From NCBI RefSeq assembly GCF_000745855.1, contig NZ_JQKD01000050.1:1-33091 (forward strand): a stretch of 33,091 bases of DNA. Reading direction: 5' to 3'. The stretch is from Xenophilus azovorans DSM 13620 (GTDB lineage Bacteria > Pseudomonadota > Gammaproteobacteria > Burkholderiales > Burkholderiaceae_C). The position numbers and the translations under genes are program-made. This document shows positions 19,070 through 28,234 of the stretch, piece by piece (position 1 is the stretch's first letter; every line of letters begins with the position of its first letter). The notes under the pieces were generated by a model. It saw only the letters and a list, made by a program, of their open reading frames with translations, searched no databases and was not told the DNA's origin.

Positions 19070-20122
19070 ATGATCGTCGAGCGAAACGCCCCCCTGCAGC
19101 CGCACAACAGCTTCGGCATCGTCGCGCGCGCCCAGCAGATGGTGCGCATCGAAAGCGAGGACGACGTGCACGCCGTGCTGGCCGATGCGCGCTGGCAGGG
19201 CGTGCCGAAATTCGTGCTCGGCGGCGGCAGCAACATCGTGCTCACCGGCGACGTCAAGGCATTGGTGCTGAAGGTCGAGATCCGCGGCCGCCGGCTGGTC
19301 GAGGAGACGCCGCGCGCCTGGATCGTCGAGGCCGGCGCCGGCGAGGTCTGGCACGACACGGTGCGGTGGCTGCTGGAGCAGGGCTGGCCGGGGCTGGAGA
19401 ACATGGCGCTCATCCCCGGCACGGTGGGCGGTGCGCCGGTGCAGAACATCGGCGCCTACGGCGTCGAGCTGCAGGACCGCTTCGAGTCGCTGGACGGCAT
19501 CGACCTGGCGACGGGCCGGCCCTTCACGCTCGATGCCGCGCAGTGCGCCTTCGGCTACCGCGACTCGGTGTTCAAGCACGTGGCCGCCGGCCCCAACGAC
19601 TTCGGCCTGGCCGGCCGGGCGCTCATCACCCGCGTGCGGCTGCGGCTGCCCAGGCCCTGGAAGCCCGAGCTGGGCTACCTCGATTTGGCGCGCAGGATGG
19701 CCGAGACCGGCATCGCCGAGCCCACGCCGATGCAGATCTTCGACTGGGTGTGCGCGATCCGCAGCGCCAAGCTGCCCGACTGGCGCGTGCTGGGCAACGC
19801 CGGCAGCTTCTTCAAGAACCCCACCGTCACGCCCGAGCAGTGCGCCGACATCATCGCGCGCGACCCGAAGATCGTGCACTACCCCATGCCCGACGGCACG
19901 GTGAAGCTGGCGGCCGGCTGGCTGATCGACGCCTGCGGCTGGAAGGGCAAGTCGGTCGGCAACGCCGGCGTGTACGAGAAGCAGGCGCTGGTGCTGGTCA
20001 ACCGCGGCGGGCGCGCGCACCCGGCCACCGGCGGTGAGGTGATGACGCTGGCCAAGGCGATCCAGACCAGCGTGTACGAGCGATTCGGCATCCGGCTGGA
20101 GCCGGAGCCGGTGGTGGTTTAG
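19070..20122 (+). CDS. murB: UDP-N-acetylenolpyruvoylglucosamine reductase
   Basis: 350 residues from the ATG at 19070, where the protein start ([17 protein letters not shown]) matches type I MurB. It reduces UDP-GlcNAc-enolpyruvate to UDP-MurNAc with NADPH and FAD, in peptidoglycan precursor synthesis. The FAD region has VLGGGSN (49-55) and [16 protein letters not shown] (117-131). Catalytic residues appear as Arg164 (FGYRDS), Ser246 ([10 protein letters not shown]) and a glutamate in the C-terminal RLEPE. It is bounded by divergent yajQ and convergent MFS genes, so it is probably a single-gene unit. Confidence 0.97.
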   Translation: MIVERNAPLQPHNSFGIVARAQQMVRIESEDDVHAVLADARWQGVPKFVLGGGSNIVLTGDVKALVLKVEIRGRRLVEETPRAWIVEAGAGEVWHDTVRWLLEQGWPGLENMALIPGTVGGAPVQNIGAYGVELQDRFESLDGIDLATGRPFTLDAAQCAFGYRDSVFKHVAAGPNDFGLAGRALITRVRLRLPRPWKPELGYLDLARRMAETGIAEPTPMQIFDWVCAIRSAKLPDWRVLGNAGSFFKNPTVTPEQCADIIARDPKIVHYPMPDGTVKLAAGWLIDACGWKGKSVGNAGVYEKQALVLVNRGGRAHPATGGEVMTLAKAIQTSVYERFGIRLEPEPVVV

Positions 20123-20129
20123 GGCCGGC

Positions 20130-21377
20130 CTAAGCCCCAGCCAGCCGCGCCTGCGGCCTGCGCGTGCGCAGGTACAGCCAGCCGGTGATGCTCAGGTTCA
20201 GCAGGTTCCAGCCGAGGCCGTTGACGAACGCCGCGTGGTAGCCGCCGGTGACGTCGAAGATCCAGCCCGACATCCAGCCGCCCAGCGCCATGCCCAGCAT
20301 GGTGGCCATGATGACGGCGCCGACGCGCGCGCCGGCCTCGCGCGGCGGGAAGTGCTCGCGCACGATGATGGCGTAGGAAGGCACGATGCCGCCCTGGAAC
20401 AGCCCGAACATGGCCGAGATCAGGTACAGCGGCACCAGCCCGTCGAAGGGCAGGAACATGAGCAGCGCCAGCCCTTGCAGCACCGAGCCCAGCAGCAGCG
20501 TGCGGATGCCGCCGATGCGGTCGCAGATCAGGCCCGAGACCAGCCGGCTGACGATGCCGCAGGCCAGCATCAGCGACAGCATCTCGGCGCCGCGCGCGGC
20601 GCCGTAGCCCAGGTCGGTGCAGTAGGCGACGATGTGCACCTGCGGCATGGCCATGGCCACGCAGCAGGCCACGCCGGCCACGCACAGCAGCCACTGCGCG
20701 TGCGCGGGCGGCAGGCCGAAGGGGCGGTCGGTCGGCACGGCGCGGCCCGCCGCTGCCGCAGCCACCGGCGCCACCGCCGGCGGCCGTTGGCGCATGTACA
20801 GCGCCAGCACCGCCATGCCGATGCCGCACACCAGCCCCAGCACGACGTAGGTGGGCCGCCAGCCGTAGTGCGCGATGCCCCACTGCGCCAGCGGCGGCCA
20901 GACGGCGCCGGCCAGGTAGTTGCCGCTGGCGCAGATGGCCACCGCGATGCCGCGCCGCTTGGCCCACCACAGCGTGGTGTCGGCCATCAGCGGTGCGAAG
21001 GTGGCCGCGCCGCCCAGAAGGCCCAGCAGCGCGTGCGCGGCGCCGAAAGCCCAGATGCTGCCCGAGAAGGCGGCCCACAGGTAGCCGCCGCAGACCGCTG
21101 CCGCGCCCATCGCCAGCACGCGCGCGATGCCGTGGCGGTCGGCCAGCCGGCCGGTGAGGATGCCGCCCAGCCCCAGGCTGACCACCATCAGCGTGTAGGG
21201 CACCGACGCCGTGCCCCGCCCGACGCCGAACTCGGCCTGCACCGCCGGCAGCACCACCGATACCACGTACATGCTGCTGTTGCCCAGCGCCACCAGCCCC
21301 AGCGTGGTGACCAACCGCCAGGCGGCGGTGCGCGAGTCGATCAGGCTGGCGTCGGCGGGCGCTGCGGCGTGGCGCAT
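20130..21377 (-). CDS. Major facilitator superfamily transporter
   Basis: 415 residues with about 12 membrane helices. The loop 2-3 MFS motif is seen as GRLADRHGIARVLAMG, with a related CDRIGGIRTLLLG in the second half. The central cytoplasmic loop is Pro/Ala-rich (about 200-220). The overall pattern (LPAVQAEFGVGRGTASVPYTLMV; ADTTLWWAKRRGIAVAICASGNYLAGAVWPP) resembles the monocarboxylate/oxalate-formate antiporter branch, but the substrate is not readable. It starts 6 bp after ppnP on the same strand, so the two are likely co-transcribed. Its stop is only 7 bp from the convergent murB stop. Confidence 0.9.
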   Translation of the reverse strand: MRHAAAPADASLIDSRTAAWRLVTTLGLVALGNSSMYVVSVVLPAVQAEFGVGRGTASVPYTLMVVSLGLGGILTGRLADRHGIARVLAMGAAAVCGGYLWAAFSGSIWAFGAAHALLGLLGGAATFAPLMADTTLWWAKRRGIAVAICASGNYLAGAVWPPLAQWGIAHYGWRPTYVVLGLVCGIGMAVLALYMRQRPPAVAPVAAAAAGRAVPTDRPFGLPPAHAQWLLCVAGVACCVAMAMPQVHIVAYCTDLGYGAARGAEMLSLMLACGIVSRLVSGLICDRIGGIRTLLLGSVLQGLALLMFLPFDGLVPLYLISAMFGLFQGGIVPSYAIIVREHFPPREAGARVGAVIMATMLGMALGGWMSGWIFDVTGGYHAAFVNGLGWNLLNLSITGWLYLRTRRPQARLAGA

Positions 21378-21383
21378 TGCCGT

Positions 21384-21701
21384 TCAGCCGAAGCTGCAGA
21401 TGTAGTGGTAGGCCTCGGCCACGCGGATGTCGAACGACGAATTGGCGGGTGCGCTGAACCGTTCGCCGGGGCCCGACTTCTTCCATTCGTCGCTGCCGGC
21501 CAGCCTGTATTCGCAGGCGCCGGCCACGCATTCCATGACCTCGGCCGCGCCGGTGTTGAAGGTCAGCGTGGAGGGCAGGATCACGCCCACCGTGCACTTG
21601 CGCCCGTCGGCGAAGGTGACGCCGTGCGAGACGCACTTGCCGTCGAAGTACACGTTGGCTTGGGTCGAGACGGACACGCCGTCCAGCGAGGTGAGGGCCA
21701 T
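21384..21701 (-). CDS. ppnP: Pyrimidine/purine nucleoside phosphorylase (YaiE/DUF1255 family)
   Basis: 105 residues, a single small cupin-like barrel. Family marks are the ANVYFDGKCVSHGVTFADG start, VGVILPSTLTFNTGAAEVMECVAGACEYRL, and GERFSAPANSSFDIRVAEAYHYICSF. PpnP splits several nucleosides with phosphate, giving free bases and ribose 1-phosphate. It precedes the MFS transporter gene by 6 bp and follows a strong terminator, so it starts a two-gene unit. Confidence 0.94.
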   Translation of the reverse strand: MALTSLDGVSVSTQANVYFDGKCVSHGVTFADGRKCTVGVILPSTLTFNTGAAEVMECVAGACEYRLAGSDEWKKSGPGERFSAPANSSFDIRVAEAYHYICSFG

Positions 21702-21716
21702 GATGCAGGGAGGAGA

Positions 21717-21755
21717 GAAAAAGAAGAAGCGCCGGGCCCGATCGGGGCCCGGCGC
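21717..21755 (-). terminator. Rho-independent terminator after the secreted-protein gene
   Basis: A perfect 11-bp stem GCGCCGGGCCC / GGGCCCGGCGC (21729-21739 with 21745-21755) with a 5-nt loop is followed on the minus strand by TTCTTCTTTTTC. It lies about 30 bp after the stop at 21785 and separates that gene from ppnP. Confidence 0.88.
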
Positions 21756-21784
21756 GGAGGCGATTGTAGAAAGGCGCCGACGCC

Positions 21785-22324
21785 TCAGCGCCAGCCGCGG
21801 TGCCAGTGGCGGTGGCCGTGGTGCCAGCCGCGCGCGTAGCCCAGGTTGAGCGACACGCCGACCGGCGGATAGACCCAGGGCGCCGGATAGGCGTAAGGCG
21901 CGGCGTAAGCCGGGGCCACGTACACCGGCGCGGGGTAGGCCGCGGGCGGGGCGCCGTACGGCACGCCGGCGCCCGAGACCACCACGCCGGGCTCCGGCAC
22001 GACCTGCGCCGGATCGGCGCCGGGCTGCGGCGGGGGCATGTCGTTGTCCGCCAGCTCCGGCTGCGGCGCGACGGGGTAGGTGGTGACGCCGTAGGGGCTC
22101 ACCTGCACCGGAATGGTCGGGCCCGGCGGGCCGTCGGTGCGCGTGGTGTAGGTGCGTCCGGCGTATTCGTAGGTCACCGAGTAGCCGACCGTGCGACCCT
22201 GCTCGGTGACCGGCTCACTGGCGATCACGCGGCCCTGCTCGGTGCCGGGCTGCGCCTGGACGCCCAGGCAGGCGCCGGCCAGCAGTGCGGCCGCCAGCAG
22301 GCGCGGGGCGGGGAATCTGGCCAT
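21785..22324 (-). CDS. Secreted Pro/Ala/Tyr-rich protein of unknown function
   Basis: 179 residues. The ATG at 22324 has GGAGAT 6-7 nt upstream, and the signal peptide (MARFPAPRLLAAALLAGACLGVQAQ) is followed by likely cleavage after AQA. An alternative lipoprotein site at LAGAC is weaker. The mature part starts with a beta-rich region (RVIASEPVTEQGRTVGYSVTYEYAGRTYTTRTD), then a low-complexity Pro/Ala/Tyr stretch (PVYVAPAYAAPYAYPAP), and ends in a His/Trp/Arg tail (GWHHGHRHWHRGWR) that might bind metal. I do not recognise a characterised family. It has its own terminator, so it is probably monocistronic or the end of a unit with the ArsC-like gene. Confidence 0.85.
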   Translation of the reverse strand: MARFPAPRLLAAALLAGACLGVQAQPGTEQGRVIASEPVTEQGRTVGYSVTYEYAGRTYTTRTDGPPGPTIPVQVSPYGVTTYPVAPQPELADNDMPPPQPGADPAQVVPEPGVVVSGAGVPYGAPPAAYPAPVYVAPAYAAPYAYPAPWVYPPVGVSLNLGYARGWHHGHRHWHRGWR

Positions 22325-22383
22325 GAGGATCTCCTTGTGTGACGAGGCAACGGGGCAATTGGACGCCTGGCAGGCGCCAAGGT

Positions 22384-22746
22384 TCAACCCCGGCGCCCGG
22401 CCAGCGCTTGCCAGGCCTGCGCGTCGAAGCCGGCCGTGACCTGCGCCCTGGGGGCCCATTCGACCACCGGCCGCTTGACCAGGCTGGGGTTCGCCGCCAG
22501 CACCCGTGCGGCCGAGTCCGCGTCCACGACGCCCTCGCGCGTGGCGGCGTCCAACTGGCGCCAGGTGGTGCCGCGCCGGTTGACCAGCGCTTCCCAGCCG
22601 AGCGCGGCGATCCAGCGTCGCAGCGCGTCGGCCGGCACGCCTTCCTTCTTGAAGTCGTGGAAGCGGTAGGAAACGCCCTGTCCGTCGAGCCATGCACGGG
22701 CGCGCTTGACGGTGTCGCAGTTCGGGATGCCGTAGAGGTCGATCAT
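22384..22746 (-). CDS. ArsC/Spx-family protein (YffB-like)
   Basis: 120 residues with a thioredoxin-like fold. The single active-site-type cysteine is Cys10 in YGIPNCDTVKRARAWL, and the NPSLVKRPVVEW segment carries the conserved Arg-Pro loop. This pattern matches the YffB/ArsC-like reductases rather than RNA-polymerase-binding Spx with a CxxC. These proteins are predicted thiol reductases with unclear substrates; arsenate reduction is not shown and no ars genes are nearby. Divergent from folC. Confidence 0.9.
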   Translation of the reverse strand: MIDLYGIPNCDTVKRARAWLDGQGVSYRFHDFKKEGVPADALRRWIAALGWEALVNRRGTTWRQLDAATREGVVDADSAARVLAANPSLVKRPVVEWAPRAQVTAGFDAQAWQALAGRRG

Positions 22747-22786
22747 GGCGCCGGATCATCCCCGAAACCGGGCCGGGCCGCTTTGC

Positions 22787-22792
22787 GACAAT
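22787..22792 (+). promoter_or_regulatory. Possible -10 box for folC
   Basis: GACAAT preceded by TTGC lies 10 nt before the preferred folC start. No purine-rich ribosome site is present between them, so the message may have a very short leader or none. Confidence 0.4.
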
Positions 22793-22802
22793 GCCGCCCT
22801 CC

Positions 22803-24098
22803 ATGAAGACACTGGCCGACTGGCTCGCGCACGCCGAGCGACTGCACGCGAAGAACATCGAACTGGGCCTCCCGCGCGTGCGTGCCGTGGCCGACCGGAT
22901 GGGGCTGGCCTTCGGCTGCCCCGTCATCACCGTGGCGGGCACCAACGGCAAGGGCTCCACCTGCGCCATGCTGGAGTCCATCCTGTCCGAGGCCGGGTAC
23001 CGCACGGGCGTCTACGGTTCGCCGCACCTGGTGCACTTCGAGGAGCGCCTGCGTCTGGGCGGCACGCCGGTCGACGCCGACAGCCTGCCGCCGTACTTCG
23101 AGGCGGTGGAGCGCGCACGGGGCGACATCTCGCTGACCTACTTCGAGTTCACCACCCTGGCGCTGTTCGCGCGCATGGCCGACGCGAAGCCGGACGTGGC
23201 GATCCTGGAGGTCGGCATGGGCGGCCGGCTGGACGCCGTCAACATCATCGACGCCGACTGCGCGGTGATCACCAGCATCGACCTCGACCACACGGAATTT
23301 CTCGGCCCCGACCGCGAGCGCATCGGCTTCGAGAAGGCGGGCATCATGCGTCCCGGCCGGCCGGCCGTCGTCAGCGATCCGGTGCCGCCCAAGAGCGTGG
23401 TGGCGCACGGCGAGGCGATCGGCGCCGACCTGTGGCTGTCGGGCCGCGACTTCAACGTCGCCGGCGACCGCCAGCAGTGGTCGTGGGCCGGGCGCGGGCG
23501 GCGCTATGCCGGGCTGGCCTACCCGGCGCTGCGCGGCGCCAATCAGCTCATCAACGCGGCGGGCGTGCTGGCCGCGCTGGAGGCGCTGCGTCCGCAACTG
23601 CCGGTGACGGCCCAGGCCGTGCGCACCGGCCTGGCCCTGGTTGAACTGCCCGGCCGTTTCCAGATCGTGCCCGGCCAGCCGGCGCTGGTGCTGGACGTGG
23701 CGCACAACGGCCACGCCGTGGCGGCGCTGGCCGAGAACCTCGACGCGATGGGCTTCTACCCGGTGACGCACGCCGTGTTCGGCGCCATGGCCGACAAGGA
23801 TCTGGCGGCGATCTTCGCGCGCATCGGGCCGCTGGTGGACCGCTGGTACTTCACCGACCTGCCGACGCCGCGGGCGGCCCGCGCCGCCGATCTGGCCGCC
23901 GCCTGGCAGGCGCAGAACACGCGCGCGGACGCGGCCTGCAGCACGCATGCCTCGCCCTCCGAAGCGCTCGCCGCGGCGGTCGCCGCCGCAGGGGCGGCTG
24001 ATAGAATCGTGGTCTTCGGTTCCTTCTTCACCGTGGGTGGGGTGCTCGAGCAGGGCGTGCCCCGCCTGCAGGCCCGGCACCTCCAGCCGGGCGCCTGA
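22803..24098 (+). CDS. folC: Bifunctional folylpolyglutamate synthase / dihydrofolate synthase
   Basis: 431 residues from ATG 22803 (MKTLADWLAHAERLHAKNIELGL). An ATG at 22791 is in frame but overlaps a promoter-like GACAAT, and it adds only MPPS. The P-loop is GTNGKGST (46-53), followed by YGSPHLVHFEERLRL, EVGMGGRLDAVN and ITSIDLDHTEFLG, all standard Mur-ligase-type FolC motifs. It adds glutamate to dihydropteroate and folates with ATP. It leads the conserved series folC-SPOR-cvpA-purF. Confidence 0.97.
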   Translation: MKTLADWLAHAERLHAKNIELGLPRVRAVADRMGLAFGCPVITVAGTNGKGSTCAMLESILSEAGYRTGVYGSPHLVHFEERLRLGGTPVDADSLPPYFEAVERARGDISLTYFEFTTLALFARMADAKPDVAILEVGMGGRLDAVNIIDADCAVITSIDLDHTEFLGPDRERIGFEKAGIMRPGRPAVVSDPVPPKSVVAHGEAIGADLWLSGRDFNVAGDRQQWSWAGRGRRYAGLAYPALRGANQLINAAGVLAALEALRPQLPVTAQAVRTGLALVELPGRFQIVPGQPALVLDVAHNGHAVAALAENLDAMGFYPVTHAVFGAMADKDLAAIFARIGPLVDRWYFTDLPTPRAARAADLAAAWQAQNTRADAACSTHASPSEALAAAVAAAGAADRIVVFGSFFTVGGVLEQGVPRLQARHLQPGA

Positions 24099-24137
24099 TC
24101 CGGCCCCGCCTTTCGGGCTCCACCACACGCGACATTC

Positions 24138-24983
24138 ATGGCGTTCTTCAAGTTCCGCTCGCAGGGCCAACCGGGCAACGACGCACGCAGTGCTGCCGCG
24201 GCGGCTCCGGCGGAAAGCGTGGAGTCCATGCGCCGGCGCGCGCGGCACCGGCTGCTGGGCGCGGCGGTGCTGGTGCTGATCGGGGTGATCGGCTTCCCGC
24301 TGCTGTTCGACACCCAGCCGCGGCCGGTGGCGGTGGACATTCCGATCGAGATCCCCGACCGCAACAAGGCCAAGCCGCTGCCGGTGCCCGAGGCGCCCGT
24401 TGCGCAGCGCAGCGGCGCCGCTGCTTCCTCCGACGACGGCGTGATCACCGAGCGGGCCGACGGCAGCGAGGTCGTGGCCAGCGCGCCGCCGCCCGCCCCG
24501 GCGCCGCCGCCGGCCCCCGAGCCCAAGCCGGCCCCGCCGCCGGAACCGAAGCCCGATCCCAAACCGGAGCCCAAGCCCGAATCGCGGCCGGCGCCGGAGC
24601 ACAGGCCGGCGGAGGCCAAGCCCGCCGAAGCCAAGCCTGCTGCCAAGCCGGCCGGCCGCGACGACGGCAGCCGCGCCCTCGCGCTGCTGGAAGGCCGCTC
24701 GTCCGCGGCGGCCAAGCCGGCCGCCGAAGCCAAGCCGCCGGCGGCCGAGGCCTCGGGCCGCTTCATCGTGCAGGTCGGCGCCTTCGCCGATGCCGGCAAG
24801 GCCAGCGAAACGCGCCAGAAGCTGGAGAAGGCCGGGCTGAAGACCTACACCCAGGTCGCCAAGACGGCCGCCGGCGAGCGCACCCGCGTGCGGGTGGGGC
24901 CGTTCTCCTCGCGCGCCGAGGCCGACAAGGCCGCCGAGCGCATCAAGGGCCTGGCGCTGCCCGCCGCCGTGCTCAGCCTGTAG
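24138..24983 (+). CDS. SPOR-domain membrane protein (DedD-like)
   Basis: 281 residues. A short cytoplasmic N-terminus, one membrane helix (about 39-57, LLGAAVLVLIGVIGFPLLF), a long Pro/Ala/Lys/Glu-rich periplasmic linker (about 110-205, with repeated PKPEPKP and AEAKPA units) and a C-terminal SPOR domain (about 207-281: FIVQVGAFADAGKASETRQKLEKAGL..., RVRVGPFSSRAEADKAAERI). SPOR domains bind peptidoglycan stripped of peptides at the division site. Position between folC and cvpA is that of E. coli dedD, which supports a cell-division role. Confidence 0.92.
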   Translation: MAFFKFRSQGQPGNDARSAAAAAPAESVESMRRRARHRLLGAAVLVLIGVIGFPLLFDTQPRPVAVDIPIEIPDRNKAKPLPVPEAPVAQRSGAAASSDDGVITERADGSEVVASAPPPAPAPPPAPEPKPAPPPEPKPDPKPEPKPESRPAPEHRPAEAKPAEAKPAAKPAGRDDGSRALALLEGRSSAAAKPAAEAKPPAAEASGRFIVQVGAFADAGKASETRQKLEKAGLKTYTQVAKTAAGERTRVRVGPFSSRAEADKAAERIKGLALPAAVLSL

Positions 24984-25000
24984 CAGCGCGCGGTGCGGCC

Positions 25001-25486
25001 GTGGCCTTGTTCGACTGGATCGCGGTGGCGCTGATCGGGGTCTCGATGCTGCTCGGCCTGTGGCGCGGGCTGGTCTTCGAGGTCATCACCCTGGCGGGCT
25101 GGATCGCCGCCTTCCTCTTCGCGCAGGCCTTCGCCGCCGACGTCGGCGCCTGGCTGCCCTTCGGCGACCCGCAGGCGCCGTGGCGCTACGCGGCGGGCTT
25201 CGTGCTGGCGTTCGTGCTTATCGCCTTCGCCGGCGGGCTGGTGGCTGCGCTCACGCGCAAGCTGGTCACGGTGGCCGGGCTGCGGCCGGTGGACCGCATG
25301 CTGGGCATGGCCTTCGGCACGGCGCGCGCCGTGGTGGCGCTGCTGGTCGTGGCGGTGGTGGTGCACATCCTCGCCCTGGGCCAGGACGCCTGGTGGCGCG
25401 AGTCCGCCAGCGCCCCCTGGCTGGATGCGGCATTGCAGGGCATCAAGCCCGCGCTGCCCGAAAAGTTGGCAAGCTATCTCCCCTGA
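25001..25486 (+). CDS. cvpA: CvpA family membrane protein
   Basis: 161 residues with a GTG start at 25001, 17 bp after the SPOR gene. It has about four membrane helices and the family start LFDWIAVALIGVSMLLGLWRGLVFEVITLAGW, then RPVDRMLGMAFGTARAVVALL. CvpA was named from colicin V production in E. coli; its exact job is not settled. It sits directly before purF, as in E. coli. Confidence 0.92.
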   Translation: MALFDWIAVALIGVSMLLGLWRGLVFEVITLAGWIAAFLFAQAFAADVGAWLPFGDPQAPWRYAAGFVLAFVLIAFAGGLVAALTRKLVTVAGLRPVDRMLGMAFGTARAVVALLVVAVVVHILALGQDAWWRESASAPWLDAALQGIKPALPEKLASYLP

Positions 25487-25498
25487 GAGGATCACCCC

Positions 25499-27010
25499 AT
25501 GTGTGGAATCGTCGGCGTCGTCAGCAGCGCCCCCGTCAACCAGTTGCTCTACGACGCCATGCTGCTGCTGCAGCACCGCGGGCAGGACGCCGCCGGCATC
25601 GTCACGATGCTCGAGCGCAAGTTCTTCATGCACAAGGCCAAGGGCATGGTGCGTGATGTGTTCCGCACCCGCAACATGCGCGCGCTGCCCGGCAGCGTGG
25701 GCCTGGGCCAGGTGCGCTACCCGACGGCCGGCAACGCCTACAGCGAGGAAGAGGCCCAGCCCTTCTACGTCAATGCGCCCTTCGGCATCGTGCTGGTGCA
25801 CAACGGCAACCTGACCAACGCGCATGCGCTGCGGGCCGAGCTGTTCTCCACCGACCACCGCCACACCAACACCGAGAGCGACTCGGAGGTGCTGCTCAAC
25901 GTGCTGGCGCACGAGATCGAGCGCGCCACGCGCGGCGTGCCGCTGCGCATCGACGACATCTTCACCGCGGTGGAGGCGGTGCACCGGCGCCTGCGCGGCT
26001 CGTATGCCGTGGTGTCGCTCATTGCCGGCCACGGGCTGCTGGTGTTCCGCGATCCGTACGGCATCCGCCCGCTGTGCCTGGGCCGCAACGCCGAGGGCGC
26101 CTGGATGGCGGCCAGCGAGTCGGTGGCGCTGGAAGGCTCCGGCTTCACTTTCGAGCGCGACGTGGCGCCCGGCGAGGCCGTCTTCATCGACCTGCAGGGA
26201 CAACTGCACGTGCGCCAGTGCGCCCAGGCGCCGACGCTGCATCCCTGCATCTTCGAGTACGTCTACCTCGCGCGGCCCGACTCGACGCTGGACGGCATCT
26301 CCGTCTACCAGGCCCGCCTGAACCTGGGCGAGACGCTGGCGCAGCGCGTGATCTCGACCGTGCCGCCGAACGAGATCGACGTGATCGTCCCGATCCCCGA
26401 GTCCAGCCGCCCGAGCGCCACGCAGCTCGCACACCTGCTGGGCATCCCGTACCGCGAGGGCTTCGTGAAGAACCGCTACGTGGGTCGCACCTTCATCATG
26501 CCGGGGCAGGGCGTGCGCAAGCGCTCGGTGCGGCAGAAGCTCAACGTCATCGGCAGCGAGTTCAAGGACCGCAACGTGCTGCTGGTGGATGACTCCATCG
26601 TGCGCGGCACCACCAGCCGCGAGATCGTGCAGATGGCGCGCGACGCCGGCGCGCGCAAGGTCTACCTGGCGAGCGCCGCGCCGCCGGTGCGCTTTCCCAA
26701 CGTGTACGGCATCGACATGCCGACCAAGGACGAACTGGTCGCGCACGGCCGCAGCGTCGAGGAGATCCGCCAGCTCATCGGTTGCGACGCGCTGATCTAC
26801 CAGGACGTGGACGGCATGAAGCGCGCCGTGCGCAAGGCGGCCTCCGCCGGCGCGCCGGCCATCGACGGCTTCGAGGCCTCGTGTTTCGACGGCGTCTACG
26901 TCACCGGCGACATCGACACCGACGCCATCACGCGCATGAACGGCAACCGGCCCCGCGTCGAGGAAACGGACGTCGACTCCTCGCGCCTGGTGCTGCCCAA
27001 CCTGAGCTGA
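25499..27010 (+). CDS. purF: Amidophosphoribosyltransferase
   Basis: 503 residues. The Cys2 nucleophile follows Met1 (MCGIVGVV), the glutaminase pocket includes HRGQD (26-30) and HNGNL (101-105), and the PRPP-binding loop is [15 protein letters not shown] (359-373). It makes 5-phosphoribosylamine from PRPP and glutamine, the first step of purine synthesis. No long propeptide precedes the cysteine. A GAGAGGATC ribosome site lies before the ATG, and metZ starts 2 bp after its stop. Confidence 0.98.
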   Translation: MCGIVGVVSSAPVNQLLYDAMLLLQHRGQDAAGIVTMLERKFFMHKAKGMVRDVFRTRNMRALPGSVGLGQVRYPTAGNAYSEEEAQPFYVNAPFGIVLVHNGNLTNAHALRAELFSTDHRHTNTESDSEVLLNVLAHEIERATRGVPLRIDDIFTAVEAVHRRLRGSYAVVSLIAGHGLLVFRDPYGIRPLCLGRNAEGAWMAASESVALEGSGFTFERDVAPGEAVFIDLQGQLHVRQCAQAPTLHPCIFEYVYLARPDSTLDGISVYQARLNLGETLAQRVISTVPPNEIDVIVPIPESSRPSATQLAHLLGIPYREGFVKNRYVGRTFIMPGQGVRKRSVRQKLNVIGSEFKDRNVLLVDDSIVRGTTSREIVQMARDAGARKVYLASAAPPVRFPNVYGIDMPTKDELVAHGRSVEEIRQLIGCDALIYQDVDGMKRAVRKAASAGAPAIDGFEASCFDGVYVTGDIDTDAITRMNGNRPRVEETDVDSSRLVLPNLS

Positions 27011-27012
27011 CC

Positions 27013-28224
27013 ATGACAGACCGATCCCTGCCCGCCGGGCTGCGTCCCGAGACGCTGGCCGTGCGCACCGCCATCGAACGCAGCCAGTACGGCGAGAACT
27101 CCGAGGCGCTGTACCTCACCACCGGCTTCGTGCAGCCCGACTCCGAGACCTCGGCGCAGCGCTTTTCCAGCGGCGAGGGCTACACCTATTCCCGCACCTC
27201 CAACCCCACCGTCACCAGCTTCGAGCAGCGGCTGGCGGCCATGGAGGGCACCGAGGCCGCCATCGCCACCGCCAGCGGCATGGGCGCGATCCTGCTGATG
27301 ATCATGGGCCTGCTCAGGGCGGGCGACCACGTCGTGCTGTCGCGCTCCATGTTCGGCTCCACGCTCAACCTGTTCGCCAAGGAGTTCGGCAAGTTCGGGG
27401 TGGAGACCACCTTCTGCTCGCAGACCGACGTGGACGAATGGCGCGCGGCCGTGCGGCCCAACACGAAGCTGCTGTTCGCCGAGACGCCCACCAACCCGCT
27501 CACCGAGGTCTGCGACATCGCGGCGCTGGCCGACATCGCGCGCGCCGCCGGCGCGCTGCTGGCGGTGGACAACGCCTTCGCCACGCCCATCCTGCAGAGG
27601 CCGACGCAACTGGGCGCCGACATCGTGATGCACTCCGGCACCAAGTACCTGGACGGCCAGGGCCGCGTGATGGCCGGCGCGCTGTGCGCCAGCCACGAAC
27701 TCATCACGAGCAAGTTCGCCCCCATCGTGCGCACCGCCGGCATGGTGCTCTCGCCCTTCAACGCCTGGGTGGTGCTCAAGGGCCTGGAGACGCTGGGCAT
27801 CCGCGTGAAGGCGCAGTGCGAAAGCACCCTGGCCATCGCCCGCTGGCTGGAGGCGCAGCCGCAGGTGGCGCGGGTGTACTACCCCGGGCTGCCCTCGCAT
27901 CCGCAGCACGAACTGGCGATGCGCCAGCAGAACGGGCTGGGCGGCGGCGTGCTGTCCTTCCAGCTGGCCGGCGACACGCCCGAGGCGGCGCGCGCGAAGG
28001 CCTTCCACGTGATCGACAGCTGCCGCCTGCTGTCCATCGCCACCAACCTGGGCGACACCAAGACCATCATCAGCCATCCGGCCTCCACCTCGCACGGGCG
28101 TCTGTCCGAAGAGCAGCGCCAGGCGGCCGGCATCACGCAGGGCACGATCCGCGTGGCCGTGGGGCTGGAGCACATCGAGGACATCCAGGACGACCTGCTG
28201 CGCGGCCTGACGACGCTGAGCTGA
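27013..28224 (+). CDS. metZ: O-succinylhomoserine sulfhydrylase
   Basis: 403 residues. A PLP enzyme of the Cys/Met metabolism family: [35 protein letters not shown], and the PLP lysine Lys211 in [13 protein letters not shown]. The GQGRVMAG sequence after the lysine and the purF-metZ gene order favour MetZ, which makes homocysteine from O-succinylhomoserine and sulfide, over MetB or MetY. The choice of acyl donor is inferred from the family. It starts 2 bp after purF, and gltX follows 10 bp after its stop. Confidence 0.93.
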   Translation: MTDRSLPAGLRPETLAVRTAIERSQYGENSEALYLTTGFVQPDSETSAQRFSSGEGYTYSRTSNPTVTSFEQRLAAMEGTEAAIATASGMGAILLMIMGLLRAGDHVVLSRSMFGSTLNLFAKEFGKFGVETTFCSQTDVDEWRAAVRPNTKLLFAETPTNPLTEVCDIAALADIARAAGALLAVDNAFATPILQRPTQLGADIVMHSGTKYLDGQGRVMAGALCASHELITSKFAPIVRTAGMVLSPFNAWVVLKGLETLGIRVKAQCESTLAIARWLEAQPQVARVYYPGLPSHPQHELAMRQQNGLGGGVLSFQLAGDTPEAARAKAFHVIDSCRLLSIATNLGDTKTIISHPASTSHGRLSEEQRQAAGITQGTIRVAVGLEHIEDIQDDLLRGLTTLS

Positions 28225-28234
28225 CCCGAGAACA

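Noticed and set aside
24620-24760. Repeated GCCAAGCC-type sequence in the SPOR gene, considered as a DNA repeat array
   Set aside because: It is the coding reflection of a Pro/Ala/Lys linker with irregular unit length, not a repeat array or CRISPR.
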